The translations under genes and the position numbers were made by a program. The notes under the pieces are model-generated. The model searched no databases and had not been told where the DNA came from. It saw nothing but the letters and a program-made list of their open reading frames with translations. From positions 1,116,001-1,180,000 of the forward strand of contig OZ242263.1 in assembly GCA_965207125.1 (NCBI GenBank): 64,000 nucleotides of DNA. Reading direction: 5' to 3'. Shown here one piece after another: positions 55,944 through 64,000 of the stretch (positions within the stretch are counted from its first letter, which is position 1; every line of letters starts with the position of its first letter). The stretch comes from G965207125 sp965207125. GTDB taxonomy: Bacteria; Pseudomonadota; Alphaproteobacteria; Puniceispirillales; UBA1172.

Positions 55944-58056
55944 TCAGGAAAGATGTTTGACAAGGATATTGTGCAAAAGACGCGAGACATTATTGTCAAA
56001 ATTATTCCAAGGCAGACTACCGCAGAAGGTAATTGAACCGGTTGCAAAAACCGTTCCACCATTCGGATACTCCACATAGATCATATCCGCGTGTTTGGCT
56101 TCTGCTTCCGTGCCACCGGCAAGGTTGGTCAGATGGGTTAGCTGTTCTTCCGGCACCAGCATAAAACCATCTTTACGCGTCACGGAACGAGCCAAGAGAA
56201 TCGCATTTTCCGGAGTGCCGATGTGGCGATCCATGTGATCCAGTTCAAATCCCGCAGCACCATTACCCGAGAACCCAAAATCACCAATGACCAGCTCGTT
56301 GATTCCTTCAAACACCCAATCATAGGCTGGATCAGTACAGACACGGCGATATGGGTCACCGAAAAACTCACCTTGTGCCGCGAAGCCCACCCCGACAAGA
56401 TCCTGCGGAGCCCGACCATTGCGCCGCCACAACCCGCCATAGGTGCCGTCGAAAGCATTATAATATTCACCCGGCTCGGCGGCCCAAGCACGTATACCGG
56501 CTTCGGCGCGCCTAATTTCCAGCATACTGTCATTTTCGCAATGTCTGGCAATGCGCCAGTAAAATCCGTTACCTCCGAGATAAAGTAGATGGCCTCCACC
56601 ATCACGGTAGTCGCGCAAGGCGTTTAAGCTTTCTTCGGTATGATATTCAGGATGGGTCCCGGTGGTTACCGCTTTATATCCCTCGATGGCCGCAACACCT
56701 TCTTTGTGCAACTCGTCATCGGTAATCACATCATATTCGATATTTTTGCTGTGCAACCAGCTGATCAAGTGACTATCGGCAGGAAAATGACGTAGCCCCG
56801 AACAGGGGGTTGCCCCAAAAGTCAAATAACCCGGCCGAACATTGAATAGAGGGCGGCGATGAGATGCATGGCAAATACCCGACCCATCAGAGTGATAATT
56901 GTAGGTAGATAGCCCATATTGGGTATGTTCGGCGGCATTGTATGGATATGCATTCCAAGCTGAAATCTGTTCTTGCCATGCTTTATCATAGTTGGGGCGG
57001 GCATGGTTGCCATAAACCGAATAGGTAAAAGTTGAGACCAGCACGCATAAATCGGCTTTGCGTTTGCCTTTTGGTGAGCAGACGAAGAACGGAATGGCAT
57101 CGCGGTAATCTTCGCACTCAAGGTGCATGATATAGATACCAGGCGGCATGTCGCCGGGAATGGTAAAGGAGAAATCCGTGCCCCACTCAAAATCGTAAAT
57201 ATCATCTTCATGGAAATGAATGGCTCTGTAATGTTCTGGTTTGTGATTCCAGTTCATTTCAGAGCCGTCCCAATTGGAACTAGTCACGGCCCGGGCAGGA
57301 AAATTTATAAGATTGAGACTTGGCCCCGCCGATGCAGGCACGATGGACGTTGGAATATCACTGCTAAAATCCCACATGCACAGAGGCTGGCCATCGACGG
57401 TAATCGAGGGGGATTCAATCTTACCATTGAAAAATTGCGTAGCTTTTCCGTTGCCAAAACGTGCTGCGATAACGGGCTTTCCGATTTGCGTTACTGCTAT
57501 TGCGCATTGGCCGTAGTCCACTTATCGGGGCTACTTCATTGCGGCTTAGCAATTGCTGTTCGATAAAAATTTCACCACCCTCTATTTTGCCTTGTATTCT
57601 GTACCAATTGCGTAGATTCAGCGGCCTGGCTGTTGCTACCGATTGACCGCCAACGATCAAACAGGCCGCACCATCTGTATTTATCTGTAGATCGTACTCT
57701 CCAACGCTCAGAACCGTTTGCGGTCTATTCGAGCGCAAGGTTGGAAAAATCGTCGCGGCAAAAACTACTGAAGTTTTGGGACTGAACGATACTTCACTTT
57801 GGGCAAGGCCATAGGAACCAGCAAAGAATGGGCGATGTACCGAGGCAAAGCGTTGCGGCTGAAAAAAATCCGATACGTCTTCTTCAATGATTCCGGGCCC
57901 ATCGGGGTTGGGGTCCGCACCAATAGATCGGACCAGACGTGTTGAGAACGGGGTGTCGGACAGAGAAGATACTTTAAACTCCAGCGTCTCACCCGGACGC
58001 GCTGAAAGTTTATCAACATATCCTAGGAGTGGCAGGTCTTGCACGCGTTCACTCAT
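55944..58056 (-). pseudogene. N,N-dimethylformamidase large-subunit-like gene, frameshifted
   Basis: Two overlapping frames make one protein. The first runs from ATG 58056 (MSERVQDLPLLGYVDKLSARPG) and is in register to about 57524; the second continues from about 57521 (DYGQCAIAVTQIGKPV) to 55944 and carries the conserved DMFA2-type C-terminal half (GDMPPGIYIMHLECEDYRD, YLGGNGFYWRIA, FDGTYGGLWRRNGRAPQDLVG). Removing one base of the AA pair at 57522-57523 joins them into about 703 residues, close to the known subunit (about 760). The start overlaps the dctM stop (ATGA). It is either a real inactivating or programmed frameshift or a sequencing error. The enzyme class hydrolyses amides such as dimethylformamide; no small subunit gene is visible. 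Confidence 0.8.
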
Positions 58057-59444
58057 CTCAGCGGTCCATAAACAAGGTTAGGCAGAAAAGTCACCCAACT
58101 GGAGAAGAAAATTAACAACAGTATCATGACAATGTAAGGAATTAACAATGGTAGCACTCCAATTGAAATTTCTTCAATTGAAATTTTACTTATTCGCGCG
58201 GCGACAAATAAGTTCACCCCAATAGGCGGTGTTAGAAAACCGATTTCACAAGTCATCACTGTGAAGATGCCAAATACAACAGGATCAATCCCAAGGCTGG
58301 TGGCAAGGGGAAAGAATACGGCGGTAAAGATGATGATTTGTGGAATGCTTTCCAGCCACATACCAACGATGATGTAGAAAATGCCGATGAGCAGCATCAC
58401 CAGCCAAGGATATGCCATAAACCCCTGAAACAGTCCTAAGATGACTTCGGGAATATCAAAAAGTGTTACCAACTGTCCAAAGGCCTTGGTTGAACCTAGA
58501 ATGAATAAAACAGTGCCTATAACGATGGCGGTGAACTTGAAGGCATGAAAAAGTTTTCCCCAAGTAAGACCACGGTAAATCACGCATCCGACAAACAGAC
58601 CATAGGCTACGGCCACACCTGCGGCCTCAGAGGGCGTAAAGATACCAGCATAGATGCCGCCAAGAATGATCACCGGTGCCATAACAGCCCATTTACCATC
58701 CCAGAAAGCTTCCAGCAGGGGTTTCCAGCGGAACATCTCGCCGCTTCCACCATACCCGTTTTTCACTGAGATCACGAAAACAACAACCATCAGCATCAGA
58801 CCAAGCACAATGCCGGGAACGATTCCCGCAAGGAAAAGCCGAGGGATTGAGACATCTGTGACCAGTGCAAAGATAATCAACAGGTTGGATGGGGGTATCA
58901 TACTGCCGAGTGCTCCTGCGGCCGCTGCGATCGCGCCTGCAAACCGTGGACGATACCCTTCTTTCTGCATCGCAGGAATCGTGATTGAACCAATGGCGGC
59001 TGTTGTCGCTGGGCCTGAGCCGGAAAGCGCTGCAAAAAACATACAAGCAACAACTGTGACCAGCCCCAAGCCACCCTTATAGGTGCCCACCAGTTTTTGG
59101 GCGATATTGACCAATTTCTCCGACATACCGCCATGCTCCATCAGTTGGCCTGCCAGAATAAACAACGGAATGGTAACAAGTGGAAAGGGCTCAAAAGCCG
59201 TCCACGCGGCTTGAGCCATCAACGTCATTGGAATGTCTGCAATATGTAATCCGGCCACAGTGGCGATGCCCGCAGCAAAAGGAATAGGAACACCCAAAGC
59301 CATCGTAACCACGAAGACCAAGGCCATGACTACAGGGCCATTAACACCTGTCGCAAAGGCAATTACTACGCTTGTGACCAAGACAACCATAAAAGCCACC
59401 GAGATGATTGCGCCACTATTCAAAGCACTTTTGATCTGGTTCAT
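58053..59444 (-). CDS. dctM: TRAP transporter large membrane subunit (DctM)
   Basis: 463 residues from ATG 59444 (MNQIKSALNSGAIIS), overlapping the dctQ stop by 4 bases; a longer frame to 59546 lies inside dctQ. About 12 membrane helices and the DctM segment FAALSGSGPATTAAIGSITIPAM near residue 135 and GALGSMIPPSNLLIIFALV near 175. It carries the substrate across the inner membrane with dctQ and dctP. Its stop overlaps the formamidase-like start. Confidence 0.94.
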   Translation of the reverse strand: MNQIKSALNSGAIISVAFMVVLVTSVVIAFATGVNGPVVMALVFVVTMALGVPIPFAAGIATVAGLHIADIPMTLMAQAAWTAFEPFPLVTIPLFILAGQLMEHGGMSEKLVNIAQKLVGTYKGGLGLVTVVACMFFAALSGSGPATTAAIGSITIPAMQKEGYRPRFAGAIAAAAGALGSMIPPSNLLIIFALVTDVSIPRLFLAGIVPGIVLGLMLMVVVFVISVKNGYGGSGEMFRWKPLLEAFWDGKWAVMAPVIILGGIYAGIFTPSEAAGVAVAYGLFVGCVIYRGLTWGKLFHAFKFTAIVIGTVLFILGSTKAFGQLVTLFDIPEVILGLFQGFMAYPWLVMLLIGIFYIIVGMWLESIPQIIIFTAVFFPLATSLGIDPVVFGIFTVMTCEIGFLTPPIGVNLFVAARISKISIEEISIGVLPLLIPYIVMILLLIFFSSWVTFLPNLVYGPLR

Positions 59445-59923
59445 AGTGGCAATCCCTCGAATTTTTCTTGGCCCCAACGCCAATAGACCTGACCAATTCG
59501 GAACAGCATCAAAATGAACAGCATTGGTATGAACATCTGTACCCAACGTTGTTCTATCCCCAGCCCTGGAGTTTGATAGGTAACCTCAAACAATAATTTT
59601 GTATAGGTAAGGGTTTGCACGACCATGAAAAGCGCAAAACCCGCCCATAAAAAATCTGCTAATATAATAGAGGCGATCTGGAAAAATCGGGGAAGTCGAT
59701 TGACAAGCAGAGTGATGCGGATATGGGCGCGATCGCGTACAGCCATGGTCGCACCGAGATAGACCGCAAAAATCATACCATAGACAGCAGTTTCTTCAGC
59801 CCATGCAGCAGCGGTATGGAACACAAACCGCAGCACCACTTGCATCAACACCGAACCAACAATAACGCAAAGGAAGACGGAACACAGAACCTCTTCGAAA
59901 TATTGATCAACCTTGGAAATCAT
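59441..59923 (-). CDS. dctQ: TRAP transporter small membrane subunit (DctQ)
   Basis: 160 residues, four membrane helices. RFVFHTAAAWAEETAVYGMIFAVYLGATMAVR near residue 30 has the typical W-x-EE motif of DctQ. It lies 94 bases after dctP and overlaps dctM by 4 bases. Confidence 0.93.
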   Translation of the reverse strand: MISKVDQYFEEVLCSVFLCVIVGSVLMQVVLRFVFHTAAAWAEETAVYGMIFAVYLGATMAVRDRAHIRITLLVNRLPRFFQIASIILADFLWAGFALFMVVQTLTYTKLLFEVTYQTPGLGIEQRWVQMFIPMLFILMLFRIGQVYWRWGQEKFEGLPL

Positions 59924-60017
59924 GGTGCTATCTGAAGGGCGTTTTTAGTTTGACCTGCGGATAAAATTACCCGCAGGTCAATACGTTTTAGCAAAGTGAT
60001 TTAATGCACCCTACTCG

Positions 60018-61016
60018 TTATTTGGCCGCCGCCCGGATGGAAACGAGAAGAGCGTTGAAATCTGCATCCTTCTCGGCAGCATATTTATCCTGCACTCGTT
60101 GACCTGCCGCAATAAAATCTGCACGATCAAATTCTGTGGTTTTCATGCCGCCTTCTCCAGTTAGAAATGCCCTAATTTCGGTTACATTCTTAGTCATTTC
60201 CTTTTTCTGGTAAATGCCTGCTTCATGTGCAGCCCGCTTTACGGCCTGACGTTGTTCGTCGTTTAGCTTCTTCATGATGCGGTCACTGGCAAATAGAGGT
60301 GAGAAATAATTGAAATGTTCCAGCACTGTGAAATGCGGCATAATCTCATAGAACTTCTGAGATTTAATGAAGGACGTGCCGTTATCAGCACCTTCAACTG
60401 TGCCTGTTTGCAGTGCAGTTGGTGTATCCGCCCATGGTAGTGGAATTGGGGCAGCACCAAATTCAGTGAAGGTATCAATCATCACTTGGTTTTTTGGAAC
60501 GCGAACCTTCAGACCTTTCATATCGGCCATTTTGGTGATCGGATTGCGGGAATTATAGAAATCGCGATCGCCGACAAAACCGAAGGTTAACAGATGCACA
60601 CCCGTTGCTGCTTGGAGCTGCCTCGAGAAATTCGCGCCGACCTCGCCTTCAAGAACATTGTAAGCGTGGCCTTTGTCTTCGAAAATATACGGTAAGACAA
60701 ATGCATCCATCAAAGGAAAGTGCGGAGAGATGTTGTTGCCGGTAATCACATGCATATCGACTGTGCCGAGCTGCATAGCTTTGAATGCTTCATCTTCGCC
60801 CATTAGCTGGCCGCAGCAACGAACTTTCACATCTATTGTGCCGTCAGAATATTTTTCAGCCAGTTCTTCAAATTTGTTAGCGAGAACGCTGTATGAACTG
60901 CCTTCGGCCGCGGCATAACCAAGATTAATGGTTACATCGGCCGCTTGTGCAGTAGATATTGAAATTGCCAACGTCAACGCTGACGCTACAATAATTTTCA
61001 GTTTTGATAAAAGCAT
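60018..61016 (-). CDS. dctP: TRAP transporter substrate-binding protein (DctP)
   Basis: 332 residues; signal peptide to about residue 25 (STAQA-AD). The carboxylate-contact Arg is in GLKVRVPKNQVMIDTFTEFG near residue 170 and LQTGTVEGADNGTSF near 205 is the linker region. A carboxylate or carboxamide-related acid is the likely ligand. First gene of the minus-strand operon and divergent from the LysR gene by 111 bases. Confidence 0.94.
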   Translation of the reverse strand: MLLSKLKIIVASALTLAISISTAQAADVTINLGYAAAEGSSYSVLANKFEELAEKYSDGTIDVKVRCCGQLMGEDEAFKAMQLGTVDMHVITGNNISPHFPLMDAFVLPYIFEDKGHAYNVLEGEVGANFSRQLQAATGVHLLTFGFVGDRDFYNSRNPITKMADMKGLKVRVPKNQVMIDTFTEFGAAPIPLPWADTPTALQTGTVEGADNGTSFIKSQKFYEIMPHFTVLEHFNYFSPLFASDRIMKKLNDEQRQAVKRAAHEAGIYQKKEMTKNVTEIRAFLTGEGGMKTTEFDRADFIAAGQRVQDKYAAEKDADFNALLVSIRAAAK

Positions 61017-61076
61017 TGTTTCCTCCCGAATAGCTCTCTCTAGCTTGATATTTATTGACCGAGCATCTCATAGCTC

Positions 61077-61094
61077 ATATTACATGTATAATAT
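61077..61094. promoter_or_regulatory. Palindrome between dctP and lysR (candidate LysR site)
   Basis: Perfect inverted repeat ATATTA, centre CATGTA, TAATAT, containing the T-N11-A pattern of LysR-type binding sites. It sits 61 bases from the dctP start and 34 bases before the lysR start, the usual place for a shared operator. Confidence 0.6.
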
Positions 61095-61127
61095 CAATTT
61101 AGTTGTTATTGATGCCGAAAGGTTATC

Positions 61128-62045
61128 ATGAGATTTGGACTAAGACATATTCGTTATTTTATTGCGGTCGCCGAAGAACTGCATTTCAGACGGGCCGCAG
61201 AAAAACTTGGTGTTGCCCAACCAGCGCTCAGTCGGGCCATTCATTACCTTGAGAGAGAGTTGGAGGTTAGGCTTTTCAACCGGTCCAACCGCAGTGTCGA
61301 GATAACAAGCGCAGGCTTCACATTCCTACAGGGATGCCGAAGCGTCTTGAATTCAGTAGAGCATGCTGTCGAAAATGCCCGGTGGGTCCATGACGGGCAG
61401 TTGGGCTCGGTACGGATAGGGTATACGGACATGGCAATAGCTGGAGTGTTGCCGAGCATTTTTAAAAAATTTCACGAGCAACAACAAAGAATTATCCTAC
61501 AACTTCACCATGACGTTACCATAACGCAGATGCAAAAATTGGATGAAGATGAATTGGATGTCGGATTTGTAACCGGCCCGATCAACCGGTTTGGATACGA
61601 ACAAAAGCTGATACAGTCCGAGCGTTTTGTTTGTGTGGTCTATGAAAATCATCCATTGGCAAAGCGCGACGGCGTCAAACTTGAGGAACTCGCACAAGAA
61701 AATTTCGTACATGGCATATCAAAAGACTGGAAACAGTTCTATTCATATTTGCTTCCACTGTGTCGCCGTTCAGGCTACATACCCAAAATTGTGCAGGAAG
61801 CATTTAACACCTCTGGAATCTTAGGGCTGGTAGCATGCGGGATGGGTATTACAATTCTAACAGAAAGCGTACGCGGGTCCATTGCCTCAAACTTGGTTGT
61901 CCTACCTATTGTTGACGTGCTTGAAGAATTGCAAACCGTTGCAATCTGGAAGTCGGATGCAATAGATGGCTCAAAAAAGCTCTTTATCGATTACTTGCAC
62001 GCGACCACATCAGACAAACCACCCGAGCAACTGCACGCCGGGTGA
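61128..62045 (+). CDS. LysR-family transcriptional regulator
   Basis: 305 residues. N-terminal winged HTH (RHIRYFIAVAEELHFRRAAEKLGVAQPALSRAI at 6-38 in the usual LysR layout) and a PBP2 ligand-binding domain from about residue 90 (LGSVRIGYTDMAIAGVLP, DELDVGFVTGP, ACGMGITILTES). Divergent from the dctPQM operon, so a likely activator responding to its substrate. Its stop is 86 bases before the convergent nor gene end. Confidence 0.93.
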   Translation: MRFGLRHIRYFIAVAEELHFRRAAEKLGVAQPALSRAIHYLERELEVRLFNRSNRSVEITSAGFTFLQGCRSVLNSVEHAVENARWVHDGQLGSVRIGYTDMAIAGVLPSIFKKFHEQQQRIILQLHHDVTITQMQKLDEDELDVGFVTGPINRFGYEQKLIQSERFVCVVYENHPLAKRDGVKLEELAQENFVHGISKDWKQFYSYLLPLCRRSGYIPKIVQEAFNTSGILGLVACGMGITILTESVRGSIASNLVVLPIVDVLEELQTVAIWKSDAIDGSKKLFIDYLHATTSDKPPEQLHAG

Positions 62046-62131
62046 CTGCACCATAGATGCAAGCATGATCCGGTTGGAGTGCTGTTGCTATACCGCTTTG
62101 CTCTATGCGCTATCGATGGCGCGCGCGGCGA

Positions 62132-64000
62132 TTATTTCCGCCCTGATCGCACAACCCCAAGAAAGATGAAAAGAAATAGGATAACCGCGCCGATGGCGAA
62201 AACCACATCTCCTGGCACGCGCAACCAAACGAACCATTCCATCCACGGTGAATGGATGAACTCAGCCGAACGCGCATGCCAATACCCTTCACTAAATGAG
62301 GTATAGGTTTGCATTAACCCTTGCGGCAACAGCGAGCCGAACACCATCAGGGCTAATCCACCATTGAGCAGCCAGAACACCCATTTGAGCGGCTTATCTG
62401 ACCACGCTCTTTTGTCCATTAACCCCCGCAGGGCGAACAGCATAAAGCCAATGCCAAGTAGCCCATAGACACCGAACAACGCCGCGTGGCCATGAGTTGG
62501 GGTAGTCATCAGCCCTTGCATGTAATACAGCGCGAGTGGTGGGTTGATCAAGAAGCCGAGAACCCCGGCCCCAATCAAATTCCAGAACGCCACAGCCAAG
62601 AAGAACATCAGCGGCATGTGGTAGGTTTTCATCCACGGTGCATCTCGTTCAATGCGCCAATGGTCATAGGCGTCAAACGCGATCAGCGCAAGTGGCACCA
62701 CCTCAAGCGCTGAGAATACTGCGCCCAACGCCAGTACCGATTGCGGTGTACCAGCGAAATAAAGATGGTGAAAAGTACCGAGAACCCCGCCACCGAGGAA
62801 AATCATTGCACTGAACATCACGTAAATCGCTGCCGATTTTGGATTAAGCAAGCGCATATAGGTGAAAATCCATGCAATCCACGCAGTGGCGAAAACCTCA
62901 AAAACTCCCTCAACCCAAAGGTGGACAACCCACCAACGCCAGTATTCAGCAATGGTGATGTGGCTCTCACGCCCGTAAAGCAGTCCAGCCCCAAAAAGTA
63001 ATCCCACCGAGACCGAGGCGAGAAACAAAAGAATCAGCAGGTTTTTATCTTCACGATCTGCCTTAATCGCGGGAATCATATGCCGCGCCATCAGCAAAGC
63101 CCAAAAGAGCAAGCCGCCAAACAGAAGAATCTGCCAGAAGCGTCCGAGATCGAGATACTCATATCCTTGATGCCCGAACCAGAAATTAATCACCGGATCG
63201 ATAATAAAGCCGTTAATTGCGAGCCACTCTCCGGCCATCGAGCCGACGGTCACCGCAACCAGTGCAACCCAGAGAATATCGACTCCCCAGCGTTGCCAGC
63301 GCGCCTCAAATCCTGCGATCAGCGGCGCAGCGTAAAGCCCAGCAGCCAGCCATGAGACGGCAATCCAACTGATTGCCAACTGGGTGTGCCATGTGCGCGT
63401 TAAGCTGTAAGGCAGATAATCAGAAATGGGGATGCCATAAAAATCATGCCCTTCAACCGCGTAATGCGCGGTAATCGCGCCGAGGAAAATTTGTGCTGCG
63501 ATCAAGGCTGCCGCCAGCCAGAGATATTTTCCCACCGCGTGCATCGAAGGCGTCAGCTGGAAATCATCTAAGGGATTTTGCGCAGTAAAGCCCGCTTCCG
63601 GTCGTTGCTCAAGCGCCCAAACTTCACGCTCGCGGTTAAAGAACCAAACCAGCGCACCAATACCAGCGATCAGGAGAACAACACTGATAAAAGTCCACAT
63701 AAAGGTTTCAGGGGTTGGCGTGTTACCGACCAAAGGCTCATGCGGCCAATTATTAGTGTAGCTAATGTTATCATCGGGACGAGTCGATACGGAAGCCCAG
63801 CTGGTCCACCAGAAAAACGCGGTTAGTGCACGGGTTTCATCGGCGACGCGCCCAGCATCGGCTATCTCACCTAAAGGATTATTAGGAATCGCGTAAGCCT
63901 CACGTAATTCAGCGTATTTACCGCCCCCATGCCCGAAGAGATTTTGATAATGCACAATACTTTGTTTGATCGCATCCGCACGATCATCACTCACGGTGAT
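62132..64000 (-). CDS. norB: Quinol-dependent nitric oxide reductase (NorB/NorZ), 5' part missing
   Basis: About 622 residues are visible; the frame runs off the right edge without a true start. A soluble N-terminal extension (SIVHYQNLFGHGGGKYAELREAY) and one helix near residue 105 precede the heme-copper core, which is the qNOR layout, as opposed to NorCB. Core landmarks: HTQLAISWIAVSWLAAGLY (first heme His), LWVEGVFEVFATAW with the metal-site residues, LGTFHHLYFAGTP (His pair for the non-heme iron) and HGHAALFGVYG. It reduces NO to N2O with electrons from quinol at the inner membrane, for detoxification or respiration. Confidence 0.93.
   Translation of the reverse strand: MTVSDDRADAIKQSIVHYQNLFGHGGGKYAELREAYAIPNNPLGEIADAGRVADETRALTAFFWWTSWASVSTRPDDNISYTNNWPHEPLVGNTPTPETFMWTFISVVLLIAGIGALVWFFNREREVWALEQRPEAGFTAQNPLDDFQLTPSMHAVGKYLWLAAALIAAQIFLGAITAHYAVEGHDFYGIPISDYLPYSLTRTWHTQLAISWIAVSWLAAGLYAAPLIAGFEARWQRWGVDILWVALVAVTVGSMAGEWLAINGFIIDPVINFWFGHQGYEYLDLGRFWQILLFGGLLFWALLMARHMIPAIKADREDKNLLILLFLASVSVGLLFGAGLLYGRESHITIAEYWRWWVVHLWVEGVFEVFATAWIAWIFTYMRLLNPKSAAIYVMFSAMIFLGGGVLGTFHHLYFAGTPQSVLALGAVFSALEVVPLALIAFDAYDHWRIERDAPWMKTYHMPLMFFLAVAFWNLIGAGVLGFLINPPLALYYMQGLMTTPTHGHAALFGVYGLLGIGFMLFALRGLMDKRAWSDKPLKWVFWLLNGGLALMVFGSLLPQGLMQTYTSFSEGYWHARSAEFIHSPWMEWFVWLRVPGDVVFAIGAVILFLFIFLGVVRSGRK

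Overview
This 64 kb window looks like the chromosome of a marine, methylotrophy- and organophosphonate-oriented alphaproteobacterium. The initiator tRNA sequence, the paired PstC/PstA permeases, two TRAP transporters, a TmpAB-type phosphonate pathway, glycine-betaine/dimethylglycine-type enzymes and the moderate GC content fit this. A SAR116/Puniceispirillales-like or Rhodospirillales-like lineage is my inference; no 16S gene is present to confirm it.

Layout. (1) 1-7.7 kb, minus strand: a short-chain dehydrogenase followed by phoR-phoB-pstS-pstC-pstA-pstB-phoU, with Pho-box-like direct repeats before pstS. (2) 7.9-13.4 kb: an APH-fold kinase, a PhyH-type dioxygenase, and a four-gene Mn/Fe-type ABC importer with a palindromic operator touching the start codon of its binding-protein gene. 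(3) 13.5-18.1 kb: a dimethylglycine-dehydrogenase-like FAD/GcvT protein, a sarcosine-oxidase-like flavoprotein and an ECHDC3-type crotonase. (4) 18.3-19.5 kb, plus strand: cobalamin riboswitch and cbtB-cbtA. (5) 19.5-21.3 kb: tmpA-tmpB, predicted to turn trimethylaminoethylphosphonate into phosphate and glycine betaine, which links the Pho system to the methylated-glycine enzymes. (6) 21.4-24.2 kb: HpaB-type monooxygenase and a flavin reductase fused to a LysR-type ligand-binding domain.

(7) 24.6-36.5 kb: a catabolic cluster whose substrate I cannot name. It encodes a ThDP enzyme, an acylating aldehyde dehydrogenase, a TIM-barrel isomerase, a citryl-CoA-lyase-like protein, a QuiC1-like fusion that has lost most metal ligands of its first domain, a carboxylate-type TRAP transporter, a Gfo/Idh/MocA dehydrogenase and a GntR regulator. 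A shared AT-rich motif lies before each transcription unit.

(8) 36.5-49.3 kb is an accessory region: a nuclease-helicase fusion, a divergent HEPN-motif protein, a broken HTH gene, a Fic protein, and a 1593-residue RTX/VCBS-type protein that carries a 1.4 kb internal duplication and sits between two 394-bp direct repeats. (9) 49.5-53.2 kb, minus strand: 23S-5S-tRNA-fMet with no 16S attached, and a 0.2 kb intervening sequence in 23S helix 45. (10) 53.4-62.0 kb: a TRAP transporter, a frameshifted N,N-dimethylformamidase-like gene, an acyl-CoA dehydrogenase and a CaiB-type CoA transferase in one overlapping minus-strand operon, controlled probably by a divergent LysR regulator. (11) 62.1-64 kb: the 3' part of a quinol-type nitric oxide reductase gene that runs off the window.
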